Notes: generated by a model from the sequence alone, not told the origin. DNA of 64,000 nt from Obesumbacterium proteus (GCF_001586165.1 NZ_CP014608.1:4526001-4590000); one strand, 5' to 3'. Positions 46,418-56,081 are shown, counted from the first letter of the stretch. Numbers and translations are program-made.

Positions 46418-46906
46418 TCAGAGAAATTTTTCAATTAGAACACACAGGGCAAACTCTGCCGCCAGTTGGCGTACCTGAAGACGCCCACCGGGGAAATATT
46501 GACGAATAGAATATGTACGCCCATCTTTAGCCGCAAAACCAAACCACACGGTACCCGCGGGTTTAGCCGCTGAACCGCCGTCTGGCCCCGCGATGCCGCT
46601 TACTGAAACAGCAAAATCTGCGTTTGCCGCGCGGAGTGCGCCCTGTGCCATTTCATTCACAACGGCTTCACTAACGGCGCCATATAACCGCAGCGATTCT
46701 AGCGTCACCCCCAGCATCTCATGCTTGGCCTGATTACTATATGTCACATAGCCGCGCTCAAAATAAGCGGAGCTCCCACTGATATCAGTAATCACCTTGG
46801 CGATTAACCCCCCCGTGCAAGACTCCGCACAGGTCAACGTGGCGCCTTTTTCCTTTAGGCGTGCTCCCAACGTCGTGCTCAATTCAAGTAACACATCATC
46901 CGTCAT
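46418..46906 (-). CDS. pncC: Nicotinamide-nucleotide amidase
   Basis: Deamidates NMN to nicotinate mononucleotide in the pyridine nucleotide cycle (CinA C-terminal family). 162 aa, with TCAESCTGGLIAKVITDISGSS, YSNQAKHEMLGV and VSVSGIAGPDGGSAAKPAGTVWFGF conserved. Immediately upstream of recA, as in E. coli. Confidence 0.96.
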   Translation of the reverse strand: MTDDVLLELSTTLGARLKEKGATLTCAESCTGGLIAKVITDISGSSAYFERGYVTYSNQAKHEMLGVTLESLRLYGAVSEAVVNEMAQGALRAANADFAVSVSGIAGPDGGSAAKPAGTVWFGFAAKDGRTYSIRQYFPGGRLQVRQLAAEFALCVLIEKFL

Positions 46907-47028
46907 GTATTCTTCCTATATACGGTTAGAATCGGCTTTTGATGTTAGCACTTTCTTTTAGATGATGTGCTCTGATATGTGACCGTCAAAAATCGGAAAT
47001 GCGGAATGGATTCCAAGAGAGAAAAAAA

Positions 47029-47896
47029 TCAGCTTCTTAAACGGAAGGTCACTGGCTGCAAAGTCACAACGGTAGAAGCTATGCCATTCTCTCGATAAGG
47101 CTGGCAGTGCGCTCCCGCTATCGCGTGCAAAGCGGCATCGTCCAATGCATCTATGCCACTGCTTTTAGCTACAGACTCATTCAGCAGCTCTCCCTGCTCT
47201 CCCAACATGAGTTTGACGATAACCGTCCCCTCCTGTTTGAGCCATTTTGCCTTTGCGGGATAGACAGGTGCTGGCACTTGGCAGCGTAAGGCCTGCGCAG
47301 AGACAGATAGAGGATGCGATAGCGTTCCATGATTTACCGATGCTGAAACCGCACTCTCATGGGGATCAGCGCTCATCGCCGCTGGTGATGATTGATGAGA
47401 TACCTGCATGTTAGATACTGAAGAGTGAGAAGGCTCAGGTTTATCTGTTGTCCGGTGCCATAACGTTTTTTTTACGCTCAACCTTTTTGGGCGGAGCTGT
47501 CTCTGTCTTCATTGTCTGCATCGCCGAATTTTTCATCTCTGGTTCTTTTTTAGCAACCACTTCAGGCGACGAGGTTGCCGCAGGCACACTGACCACCGGC
47601 GTGTGTAGCGAAACCTGCATTGTGGGTATGTCAGCCAAATCGAGCTGTGGCACCGTATGCTGGCGGAACGCAATAACCGCCAACAGAACTAATCCCAGCA
47701 CATGAACAATCCCTGCGCCCAGCCAAGCACGACGAAGAGATTGAGTGGGTATACTGCCTTGGCGATCGTTAATTCGCTCTTTGTCCAAGTTCTCATCGGG
47801 AACTGACCCAAATGCCACTACGCGTCGGTCTTTTATCTCAATATAGCGATGACGGCCCAATGGAGGCGCTGGGTGCTCAACATCCTTGCGCTTCAT
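47029..47896 (-). pseudogene. TonB-like energy transducer, split by a frameshift at an A8 tract
   Basis: N-terminal part from 47896: about 56 cytoplasmic residues, a membrane helix AWLGAGIVHVLGLVLLAVIAF (57-77), then a Pro/Lys-rich periplasmic linker ending APPKKVERKK. This frame stops at 47441. The TonB C-terminal domain (APVYPAKAKWLKQEGTVIVKLMLGEQGEL to VTFRLRS) continues in the +1 frame to 47029. The switch is at eight A on the minus strand (47466-47473); seven A would join both halves into about 288 aa. The start overlaps the stop of the binding-protein gene (ATGA). A dedicated TonB would energise the neighbouring receptor. It may be a pseudogene, a slippage-controlled gene or a sequencing error. 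Confidence 0.85.
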
Positions 47897-48918
47897 TGCG
47901 GCGCCAGCCCTTGAAGTATTAAAGATGCCTGCTGGGATGACAAAGAGTAATCAAAAAACTGCCGATAAAAGCGCTGTGTGATCAACACCATATCATCTTG
48001 CTTTAGCCGTTCAGGATGTAGCTGTTGTGCTGCCCACTGGATCTGCAACGCACTCTCTGTCCCATAGCGATCCCAAGGAAAGACGCCGCTAGGATTACGC
48101 ACGACCTTTCCATCCTGCACCGCATTCAACACCTGTAACACTGCAGCATCAGGCGCATCATGAATATCGCCCGCATCCGCAGCCAGAATGATAATATCTG
48201 GCTGCCATGCTAAAACCTGCTCTGCCGACACCGCCTGCATATTCCCTTTAATGCTTTGAGCCGCGTTTCGCCCACCCGCAATCTGGATCCAATCATTGAT
48301 AAGCGTATCGCGCCCGTCTACTTTTAGCGGATGTAATGAAGAGATATGCAATACCAGCGGCTTCTGATTTTCTGTAAGCCCTGCGGTAATGGCATGAATA
48401 CGCGACAACTGCCGATCAAGATATTGGTTGTAGAGTTTGGCTCGCGTCATGGCTGACGGTGTTCCCATCGCCTGCGCCGTATTCAACAGCGTTTGTTTCA
48501 AGCCGTTCAGTGTCGTGAAATGCATCTGCATCACGGGCAACCCTACACGCTGCAAAGCCACTACCTGCGGATCGCCAGCCGCGACAAAGACTAGTTGAAC
48601 CCCATCATTCAGCAATGTTTCAGCGTTAAAGCGCGTACCTTGCACAGCACGCGCCTGATACAGTGAAGGCTGCAGCGTAAACATCCATGGTCGACTTTTC
48701 GCATGATTGACAGAATCAACCATGCTACGACCTTCGCCCAACGTCATCATGAGGGATGCATGTGCAAACCATGCGTCAGCAACACGCGTAACATGTGTGG
48801 GAACGATAACCGTATTACCAACGTCATCGACCACCGTGCGCGATGTTTCTGTCGATGCCATGGCCACGAAACTGACGGCTGCGACCAAAGCTATCCACCA
48901 CTGCAACTTCACTTTCAT
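47893..48918 (-). CDS. Periplasmic binding protein of an iron-siderophore/heme/cobalamin-class ABC importer
   Basis: 341 aa. Signal peptide ending near residue 22 (FVAMAS). The FepB/BtuF-type fold (two lobes joined by a helix) shows as RTVVDDVGNTVIVPTHVTRVADAWFAH at the start, LVFVAAGDPQVVALQRVGLPVMQMHF, a long linker helix (about 150-175) and WQPDIIILAADAGD in the second lobe. It lies between the receptor and tonB genes and overlaps tonB, so it is part of the same uptake system. The ligand cannot be told from sequence. Confidence 0.85.
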   Translation of the reverse strand: MKVKLQWWIALVAAVSFVAMASTETSRTVVDDVGNTVIVPTHVTRVADAWFAHASLMMTLGEGRSMVDSVNHAKSRPWMFTLQPSLYQARAVQGTRFNAETLLNDGVQLVFVAAGDPQVVALQRVGLPVMQMHFTTLNGLKQTLLNTAQAMGTPSAMTRAKLYNQYLDRQLSRIHAITAGLTENQKPLVLHISSLHPLKVDGRDTLINDWIQIAGGRNAAQSIKGNMQAVSAEQVLAWQPDIIILAADAGDIHDAPDAAVLQVLNAVQDGKVVRNPSGVFPWDRYGTESALQIQWAAQQLHPERLKQDDMVLITQRFYRQFFDYSLSSQQASLILQGLAPQ

Positions 48919-48937
48919 TAGAGTTCCTTCACATCAA

Positions 48938-51136
48938 CTAAAAATCGACCTGCAATGAGGCATAGGCCATACGTGGAGCCCCCATCTGTGCGCTTGCGCT
49001 GCCGGTACCGGTATATCCAGTTAATGCTCCGGGTACGATGTTGTCCCAGTAACGACGGTTGGTCACATTGGTCACGCCAACACGCCACGTCAGTTGAGTT
49101 TGGGCTAGCGGCATTTGATAGCTGGTGCCGAGATCGACCGTGCTGTAAGAACCGACCCATGAGCTATTGTCGTTCGCCGTTGGACGGCGGCCGGTATAAT
49201 GCACATTCATGTTCATTCCTAAGCCAGAAACCCAAGGCAGTTGATATTCCACCAGCATATTGGCGCTCATCTTCGGTAGGCCAACGATCTGCTTATTCTC
49301 TGTGGCAGAGTTTGCTGAATTACGCAGTTTTGGATCGAGATAAGTCACGCCGCCAAAAATGCGGAGATCGTCGGTGAGATTACCGTCTGCAACAAACTCC
49401 AGACCACGGTTGCGCTGTTCGCCTTCCTCAGCAAAGTCACCGTTGGTTTGCACATAGGCATAAGGGCGCTTGATCTGGAATGCGGCTAAGGAAAGGTTAA
49501 GGTGATTAACGGCAACTTTCGCGCCTACTTCATACTGTTCACTGCGGTAGGGAGAAAGAATCGAACCTTGGTTATTGGCTCCAGAAGGCGCGGTGTCACC
49601 CTGCTGTAAGCTATCTGCGTAGGTGGTATAAAGCGTCAAGATATCAACAGGTTTATATATCAGACTGACTGATTTACTAAAGCCGCTATCGCTTGAATCA
49701 CTGGTCTGTTTGCCTGTTTTGGCATAGTTGCTGGTATTAAGGTAATTTTGGCTTCCCGTCAGCATCATGCTCCACTGCGGGTTGAAGGTCAGCGTATCTC
49801 CCAACACGAAGGCATTTTGTGTACTGGTAGCCGAATGATAACGATGCGTGAAATCAGGGAAGTCAGGTTTATCAAACTCACTGGGGTGGGATAGCGAACC
49901 TGTACCTAGCGTGGTTTTCGTACCATCGATCGGATTATAGTTTTTCCAATCAAACCCACGGTATCCCAGAGTCAAATCATGCCGCCAATCTTTGGTCCAT
50001 ACGGTGCCATTCACATCGGCCAAATAGCTGCTGATCGTAAAACGGCTGGCGGTGGTATTGGACACCGTCGAAATATAATCACCCTGATTATTCAACAACG
50101 TATTCGTTACCGCCGTAGACTCACGGTCGGCGATCTGACGCAGGAATCCTAAATGCAGCTTCCAGTCATTATCGAACGTATGTTTCAGATGCACACTTCC
50201 TGTGTAGGTAGTGTCGTTATCACCCGCAAAATCTTGGCCGTAGTGGCTATGCTTGGGATTGAGCCCCGATGGGAAACTCACGCCGGGTGCCAAAGCAAAA
50301 TTAGCGGGATTTCCTTTCAATAAATAGTTGTAGTAGCTGAAATTACTTTCCAATACGGTGTTTTCATTGAAATGAAAATCGGTTGCTAACCCAACGAACT
50401 GGCGACGTTTTTTACTCTCAGCCCCATAGCTATCACCGTGTTCATCCAACACCGTTAAGCGCGTCTGCAAGCGATCATCAAAACCAATCGGCCCACCGAT
50501 ATCTAGCGAGTTAAAATAGGCGGTTCCGGTTCGTACGCCGGTGGTGACTCGCCCCTGCATGTTGGCCGCTGGGCGCTTAGAGACAAAATTAAACATCCCT
50601 GCGGGATTGGCGGGGCCAAACAATGAGCCCGCTAATCCATTCAATACCTGAACATTTTCAAACTGTTCTGCGGGATATTCCGTAGTAGATACAATATTCA
50701 GCCCATCGAGCAGGCTATTTTGCACCACGCTCCCCTGCATCCCCCGACTCTGCGGGCGAACACCGGTACCTTGCACCGAAGGAAAATAGCTCAGGATATC
50801 CTTTAAGCTGGTCATCTGCTGTTCGGTAATCACGTCATTAGACATAACGTGGACGGAATATGGCGTATCCTGCAATTTACGCTCGCCCAATGGACCGAGG
50901 CTTGCCGCTTTGTTCTTCGCCAGCGAAGGATCGGCCGATTCGGGCGTCGCAGTAACAGTAATCGCCTGTAGCGATTGAAGATCTTTATTTTCCGGTGTTG
51001 TTGCCGTATTAGCTATTGCATAGCTTGGGGCAATAGCGGCAACCGTCAGTAATAAAGGCACTGACGCAATAACTTCTTTCATCAATTTAGGCATTTTATT
51101 TTTTACGCTGTGGAACCGATCTACGGGGTAGAACAC
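48938..51136 (-). CDS. TonB-dependent outer-membrane receptor (siderophore-receptor type)
   Basis: Up to 732 aa. The start is uncertain: GTG at 51136, ATG at 51094 (MPKLMKEVIASVPLLL, which begins a normal signal peptide) or ATG at 51082; none has a clear ribosome-binding site. After a signal peptide ending near SYAIA there is a Ton box-like AITVTA, a plug domain (LQDTPYSVHVMSNDVI, RGMQGSVVQNSLLDGL, FGPANPAGMFNFVSKRP) and a 22-strand barrel ending in aromatic VDF. The NxPxGxxNFVSKRP pattern is typical of siderophore rather than vitamin B12 receptors. It lies between the ATPase and binding-protein genes. Confidence 0.9.
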   Translation of the reverse strand: MFYPVDRFHSVKNKMPKLMKEVIASVPLLLTVAAIAPSYAIANTATTPENKDLQSLQAITVTATPESADPSLAKNKAASLGPLGERKLQDTPYSVHVMSNDVITEQQMTSLKDILSYFPSVQGTGVRPQSRGMQGSVVQNSLLDGLNIVSTTEYPAEQFENVQVLNGLAGSLFGPANPAGMFNFVSKRPAANMQGRVTTGVRTGTAYFNSLDIGGPIGFDDRLQTRLTVLDEHGDSYGAESKKRRQFVGLATDFHFNENTVLESNFSYYNYLLKGNPANFALAPGVSFPSGLNPKHSHYGQDFAGDNDTTYTGSVHLKHTFDNDWKLHLGFLRQIADRESTAVTNTLLNNQGDYISTVSNTTASRFTISSYLADVNGTVWTKDWRHDLTLGYRGFDWKNYNPIDGTKTTLGTGSLSHPSEFDKPDFPDFTHRYHSATSTQNAFVLGDTLTFNPQWSMMLTGSQNYLNTSNYAKTGKQTSDSSDSGFSKSVSLIYKPVDILTLYTTYADSLQQGDTAPSGANNQGSILSPYRSEQYEVGAKVAVNHLNLSLAAFQIKRPYAYVQTNGDFAEEGEQRNRGLEFVADGNLTDDLRIFGGVTYLDPKLRNSANSATENKQIVGLPKMSANMLVEYQLPWVSGLGMNMNVHYTGRRPTANDNSSWVGSYSTVDLGTSYQMPLAQTQLTWRVGVTNVTNRRYWDNIVPGALTGYTGTGSASAQMGAPRMAYASLQVDF

Positions 51137-51915
51137 GGAACGAAAGTACGCGGTACAAAAAAGCGATAGTGATCGCTGTCGATTTGGCTGACTTCGGTGT
51201 GGTAAAGCTGATGGATTAAGGTCGGCGTAATAATCTCTTGAGGAGATCCATCCGCTATCAACCTACCATCCTGAAGCGCCCATACTCGATTCGCCGCAAG
51301 CAAGGCATGCTCAGGGCAATGAGTAATCGTGAGAATGCTGCGTCCGCTATCCGCGATACTCCGCAGTCGTTCTAAAAGTCGTAATTGATTGCCGTAATCT
51401 AAGCCGTTAGTGGGCTCATCCAACAGAATAAGAGGCGTCTCTTGCAACAGCGCACGCGCCAGTAACACTAATTGGCGCTCTCCCCCCGAAAGTTGGGTAT
51501 AAACGCGCTCACTCAGATCCGCGATCCCCATCATTTCAAGCGCCAGAGAAACTCGTTCATGTAAATCTGCGTCCATCGAACGAAAAAGTCCCTGCTGTGG
51601 CAAACGGCCTTGTTCCACCATTTGCCTGACGGTGAACGGAAAATGCGGAGTGTGCTGCTGTGGGACATAGGCAATGCGCCGAGCAACATCCCGGCGAGCC
51701 CACTCGGTTAGCCGTTTGCCCTCAAGATAAATAGCTCCCGAAGTCGCGGGTAAAACGCCCAGCAGCAAACGTAGCAACGTGGTTTTCCCCGCGCCATTAG
51801 CTCCCAAAAGCGCAATGCTCTCACCCGGTTCTATTTTTAAATTAATCTTATCGATGAGAACATGATGCCCAATCTGATAGCACAACTCGTGAGCACTCAA
51901 TATTGCCGCCATCAT
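51121..51915 (-). CDS. ABC transporter ATP-binding protein (FecE/FepC type)
   Basis: 264 aa. Walker A GANGAGKTT, Q-loop YVPQQH, signature LSGGERQ, Walker B LILLDEP and H-loop TITHCPEH, as in siderophore/cobalamin ATPases. Its ATG at 51915 overlaps the permease stop (ATGA), and its end overlaps the longest reading of the receptor gene. It supplies energy for transport across the inner membrane. Confidence 0.93.
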   Translation of the reverse strand: MMAAILSAHELCYQIGHHVLIDKINLKIEPGESIALLGANGAGKTTLLRLLLGVLPATSGAIYLEGKRLTEWARRDVARRIAYVPQQHTPHFPFTVRQMVEQGRLPQQGLFRSMDADLHERVSLALEMMGIADLSERVYTQLSGGERQLVLLARALLQETPLILLDEPTNGLDYGNQLRLLERLRSIADSGRSILTITHCPEHALLAANRVWALQDGRLIADGSPQEIITPTLIHQLYHTEVSQIDSDHYRFFVPRTFVPCSTP

Positions 51916-52994
51916 GCCCCCTGCCGAATTCGACCGATAAGGAAGAGAAAGGCTATGGCCCCCAAAAGCTCAGTCACAACGCCCAGCGGGATTTCAGAAG
52001 CCGTCAGCGTTCTAGCCAAACCATCTGAAATCAGTAGGAATAAGCCTCCTAAAGTCGCGCTTAGCGGTAAAATCCAACGGTTTGAAGCGCCAATCAGCAA
52101 ACGGGCAACATGAGGAATTAACAATCCCACCCATCCCACGACCCCCGCTAAACTCACGGTTAACGCGGAGATCAGCGTGGCAAGCGTAATAACAAAATAG
52201 CGGACATAGTTCACCGGGATACCGAGGCTATAAGCTTCGTCATCGCTTAAAGACACCACGTCAAGCACACGCCCCAGCAAGACCAGCAAAATAATTGCCA
52301 CCGCTAAAACCGGCGCCATGACATACAGCAGCGGCAGAGAAACTGCACTCAGGCTTCCCAATAACCAAAACACAATGCCTGGCAGTTGATCTTGCGGGTC
52401 AGCCATATATTTCACGACCGATAACAGCCCAGCAAACAAGGCATTACTAATAATGCCTCCTAAGATCAGCATTAAAATCGAGTCACTACGCATCGCACGA
52501 GCAATCATGACACCAACTGCCACCGCGATGAGCCCTGTCGCACACGCCAATAGCGGTGTGCCAACGCTCCCTACGTTAAAAACAATGCCAAGGGATGCGC
52601 CAAACGCACAGCCGTTTAGAACTCCCAACAAACCGGGTGAAACTAGCGGATTACGAAAGACAGCCTGAAACGCTGCGCCAGCAACCGACAGCCCTGCCCC
52701 AACCATCACGGCAGCACAAACCCGAGGCAGACGAGAATCTAGAATCACAGCATTCAACAAAGCAAAACGCTGCTCCGGCATAGACTCAGCACCCATCAAC
52801 ATTTCTGCCCAACGAAACAGTGTTGCCCCTGAAATCGCATACCGCCCGAGCATCAGCGAACCCAAGCTAGCCACCGCTAACAGCCCCACGCAGGCGAGCA
52901 TTAACCGTCTTGATCTCTGATTAACAGGCACAAAAAGGCCTCGTCCGCTCGATTTAGAGCGTCGATTTAAAAAATTCATGGGCTTAAAATTCAT
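51912..52994 (-). CDS. FecCD-family ABC permease
   Basis: 360 aa, about ten transmembrane helices. Family motifs are LPRVCAAVMVGAGLSVAGAAFQAVFRNPLVSPGLLGV, GGIISNALFAGLL, AGVVGWVGLLIPHVARLLIG and the C-terminal GVVTELLGAIAFLFLI. Homodimeric permeases of this type pair with one FecE-like ATPase, which fits a locus with one permease gene. First gene of the uptake locus; ATGs at 52994 and 52979 are both possible. Confidence 0.92.
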   Translation of the reverse strand: MNFKPMNFLNRRSKSSGRGLFVPVNQRSRRLMLACVGLLAVASLGSLMLGRYAISGATLFRWAEMLMGAESMPEQRFALLNAVILDSRLPRVCAAVMVGAGLSVAGAAFQAVFRNPLVSPGLLGVLNGCAFGASLGIVFNVGSVGTPLLACATGLIAVAVGVMIARAMRSDSILMLILGGIISNALFAGLLSVVKYMADPQDQLPGIVFWLLGSLSAVSLPLLYVMAPVLAVAIILLVLLGRVLDVVSLSDDEAYSLGIPVNYVRYFVITLATLISALTVSLAGVVGWVGLLIPHVARLLIGASNRWILPLSATLGGLFLLISDGLARTLTASEIPLGVVTELLGAIAFLFLIGRIRQGA

Positions 52995-53340
52995 TCACTG
53001 AATCGATATATACAAAACTATACAGCGATCATATATAAATAATCAAAACTTTTCTTAATAAATAATACAAATTAACCAATGAGGAGAATAAAATTAAAAT
53101 TCAAATTCGATATCAACGAGTTATAAGAACACCACTTTATGGTTACATCCGGTTGAATAACGTATTAAAAATCCTAATAGCTATAGTTAATTTAGCTGAT
53201 TAACTTTTTTCGATCACAGAGAATTATTTAGGTAATTTTTGAACAATAGAAAAGGTGGGAGGATTCGGCAAATCAAAGAACAATGAAGGTTTAGTCTTGA
53301 GAATATTCCTCCCCATAGCGGGGAGGAGGTACAGATGAAA
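52995..53340. other. AT-rich region between the uptake locus and mltB
   Basis: About 345 bp, strongly AT-rich, no gene. A possible promoter for the uptake locus on the minus strand has -35 TTGATT (53041-53046), an 18-bp spacer and -10 TATAGT (53017-53022). I find no convincing Fur box. A GC hairpin CCTCCCC-ATAGC-GGGGAGG (53309-53328) lies just after the mltB stop and could be its terminator, though it lacks a T run. Confidence 0.45.
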
Positions 53341-54441
53341 TTAGTTACTCTGGAACACGCTGCCTTGGCGAGCAGCCTGACCAACGGCTTCACCTAGCTG
53401 CCACACCGCCATCGCATAGTGGGTACTATGGTTATAGCGGGTAATGGTGTAGAAGTTCGGCAAACCGTACCAATATTGGTAACCCGTGCCCATATCAAGA
53501 CGCAGCAGGCTTGCCTGCTGATATCCATCTAACGAGCTTTGAGGGCTAAGGCCGGCCTCTGCCAACGCAGTAATGGAGTAGTTAGTCTTAAAGCCGTTCT
53601 CCAGCGTTGGAGCTTGACCATTAGCTGGTACCGCTACTTTTTTACCTGATTGCCAACCGTGCGCCTTAAAGTAATTGGCCACGCTACCGATGGCGTCCTC
53701 AGGATCCCACAGATTGATATGACCATCGCCGTTGAAATCAACCGCATAGCTCTTAAAGGATGATGGCATAAATTGGCCATACCCCATCGCCCCTGCAAAT
53801 GACCCTTTCAGGTTCAACGGATCGTCGCCCTCTTCACGCGCCATTAATAAAAAGGTTTCTAACTCACCGGAGAAGTATTCCGCACGACGCGGATAAGCGA
53901 ACGACAGCGTTGCCAAGGCATCAATAATGCGGGTTTTCCCCATGACGCGTCCCCAGCGGGTTTCAACGCCAATAATGCCAACAATAATCTCTGGCGGCAC
54001 ACCATAGACCTGCTGAGCACGCTGTAAGGCATCCTGGTATTGGTTCCAGAACACAACCCCATTTTGTACGTTATCAGGAGTAATAAACTTGCCGCGATAG
54101 CGCAGCCAAGCCCCATTAGGCCCCGCAGGCGGGCGCGTAGTTGGCGCTTGTCTATCCATCAATTTGAGAACGTAATCCAAACGTTTGGTCTGCGCCAACA
54201 CATCGTGCAATTGCTGACGATCAAAACCATGCTCGCTGACCATTTTGTCTACAAAACGGTTCATCGCAGGATCGTAAGCAAAATCCCCCATCTGCACTTG
54301 GCCCGAGTGAGAAGGATCCAGTAAAAAACCGCCCTTGGCCGTTTGTGGCGTAGTTTCAGTAACGTCGTTAGACGGTTTTGGCTTGCTGCTACAGGCTGAT
54401 AGCAAGACCACAATAGGCAGGAGCGCAGCTAGATAACGCAT
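53341..54441 (-). CDS. mltB: Membrane-bound lytic murein transglycosylase B
   Basis: Outer-membrane lipoprotein cleaving peptidoglycan glycan strands. 366 aa from the ATG at 54441. Lipobox LLSAC just after a hydrophobic segment. The catalytic domain (family 3 lytic transglycosylase) has IIGVETRWGRVMGKTRI with the catalytic Glu, the FAGAMGYGQFMPSSFKSYAVDF region and the EF-hand-like DFNGDGHINLWDPEDA. In E. coli mltB follows pncC directly; here about 6.4 kb of iron-uptake genes lie between them. Confidence 0.97.
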   Translation of the reverse strand: MRYLAALLPIVVLLSACSSKPKPSNDVTETTPQTAKGGFLLDPSHSGQVQMGDFAYDPAMNRFVDKMVSEHGFDRQQLHDVLAQTKRLDYVLKLMDRQAPTTRPPAGPNGAWLRYRGKFITPDNVQNGVVFWNQYQDALQRAQQVYGVPPEIIVGIIGVETRWGRVMGKTRIIDALATLSFAYPRRAEYFSGELETFLLMAREEGDDPLNLKGSFAGAMGYGQFMPSSFKSYAVDFNGDGHINLWDPEDAIGSVANYFKAHGWQSGKKVAVPANGQAPTLENGFKTNYSITALAEAGLSPQSSLDGYQQASLLRLDMGTGYQYWYGLPNFYTITRYNHSTHYAMAVWQLGEAVGQAARQGSVFQSN

Positions 54442-54462
54442 CGAATATCCATCGCAATGCAA

Positions 54463-54971
54463 GAAAAAGTGACCGATATGTTAGCGCGTTGCCAGAGGGG
54501 TGCAAACTGGAATCTCATCCAGCAAGTTAAACAGATGTAGAACACACACCACCATAATTAATGTTTTTTATACCATTTCACGCCTGAACATAAGACCTCA
54601 TAAAATATAATTAACGTTGAGAAAAATCTTACTTTTCAAAATCGTACAGAACAATAAACTGATTTAACGCTTATTTATGAAATGCTATACCATTAAATCC
54701 TTAGGTTATATATTATTTCCATTGATAATAGATATAAGTTATAAATGTCCAACGCTCATCCATGGAACGGAGGACTTATAGCCACTATGAAAACATCTAA
54801 TTATTTACTTAACGGTTGGCTACGCCAGTAAAACCAATTTATTCATAAGAATATAGCCAATTTCCTGCTGTGCTCATGCACGGTACGACTTTTTACACAC
54901 TAATTATCACCGCTATGAAGCTGTTCACTGGCAATCGGGGGATGCCATTAGTCGGTGTTAACGAGGTGAAT
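54463..54971. other. AT-rich intergenic region between mltB and the ToxR-like gene
   Basis: About 500 bp, low GC, expected to hold two divergent promoters. A 14-codon ORF (54787-54831, MKTSNYLLNGWLRQ) follows a GGAGG but at a long 13-base distance; I do not call it a gene. Confidence 0.4.
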
Positions 54972-55802
54972 ATGTTAGATGACATAAGTTATAAAATTAA
55001 TGACCTAATTTTATTTACACCAGGAACCAGCGCTTTATCTTTTGTGAAACAGCCGGATATTGAACCTATTCTCATATCCAATATCACTAAGCGATTATTA
55101 TTGCTGCTAATCACTCATCAAGGCGAAGTTGTTAGTAGAAATCTACTATTTCAGAAGGTATGGGATAATTATGGTTTAATTTCTAGCGATAGTAATTTAA
55201 ATCAATGCGTTAGCAAATTACGACGTTTGATAAAAAGCATGGGGTTAGATGAAGAGTTCATCACAACCGCGCCTAAAATGGGGTTTATGCTGCGCAGCGA
55301 AATACAAATCGAAGCAGAGAAACATGAGCAAGATGAAAATAATTCTCAGCAAGACGCGTCAATTACTGAGAGAACGCACAGCCCTCCAGTTCAACCAATA
55401 GAAACGTTCAGTGTACAAAAAGAAGTCAGCGGCAGACGCAGAAAGTGGCTGTTATTGATATATATAGTTGTTGCCTTTGCAATTCTTATTGCGACGTTAT
55501 CCATTTACTATCTATCTATAAGTAAAGAAATTTACATTGGAAAAGTCGGTGAGTGTAAAACGTTTATTGCGGATAACTCCCTCTATAGCCCTATCACAGA
55601 GGATGCTCGCAATAACATACTGGAATTCCTAAAGGCAAAAGAGGTTAACTGCAAACCTGACGACTATATTTTAGTCAACCGCAGCAATAGGGTCAGCAGC
55701 TATATTTCTGACATATCGAGAATCTTTGTTGTTAAATGCAAGATTTTGCGTGAAAACAAAATAGAAATATGTGAAAGCATCACTAATGAAAGATCCCTTT
55801 AG
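54972..55802 (+). CDS. ToxR/CadC-like membrane-anchored transcriptional regulator
   Basis: 276 aa from the ATG at 54972, chosen for its GAGGTG four bases upstream; the frame stays open to 54870 without a better site. N-terminal OmpR-type winged helix (about 2-108) with LISNITKRLLLLLITHQGEVVSRNLLFQKVW, NLNQCVSKLRRLIKSMG and the wing ITTAPKMGFML. A Gln/Ser/Pro-rich linker (about 113-150), one membrane helix WLLLIYIVVAFAILIATLSIYYL (about 159-181) after a basic RRRK, and a periplasmic domain of about 95 residues with four Cys (195, 227, 256, 267) that could form disulfides. Codon use is AT-rich compared with neighbours, suggesting transfer. It probably controls the autotransporter that follows. 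Confidence 0.85.
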   Translation: MLDDISYKINDLILFTPGTSALSFVKQPDIEPILISNITKRLLLLLITHQGEVVSRNLLFQKVWDNYGLISSDSNLNQCVSKLRRLIKSMGLDEEFITTAPKMGFMLRSEIQIEAEKHEQDENNSQQDASITERTHSPPVQPIETFSVQKEVSGRRRKWLLLIYIVVAFAILIATLSIYYLSISKEIYIGKVGECKTFIADNSLYSPITEDARNNILEFLKAKEVNCKPDDYILVNRSNRVSSYISDISRIFVVKCKILRENKIEICESITNERSL

Positions 55803-55828
55803 CTAAATTACGTTATCTTTAGCTTTTC

Positions 55829-55860
55829 AAATGCCCGTAACTCCTGCGGGCATTTTTTTA
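55829..55860 (+). terminator. Terminator of the ToxR-like gene
   Basis: ATGCCCG/CGGGCAT around a nine-base loop, followed by seven T. It separates this gene from the autotransporter transcript. Confidence 0.8.
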
Positions 55861-56081
55861 TTCCTGCAAACGCCATTTAAAAAGCTGAATTCACATTAAA
55901 GCGCTTATCACATCAAGTTCCCGTCAATTAACTTCCGCAACAAAACAAAACTTAAAACTTAACCAATATTAATCACCACATAAAATAAGAACAAAAAACT
56001 GTAGTAACGCAATTTGCTAGTTTAAAATTCCATTTAAGTTTTATTGAGTTAGGATAAAGACATAGTAATTAAGGGTTATTG
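55861..56081. other. AT-rich upstream region of the autotransporter
   Basis: About 220 bp, very AT-rich, no gene. Presumably holds the promoter and the target of the ToxR-like regulator; I cannot single out an operator. Confidence 0.4.

Noticed and set aside
53029..53047. Possible Fur box in front of the uptake locus
   Set aside because: Compared with the 19-bp consensus it matches only about seven positions, which AT-rich DNA gives by chance.
54787..54831. 14-codon ORF upstream of the ToxR-like gene
   Set aside because: Its possible ribosome-binding site is too far away and the peptide has no recognisable leader features.
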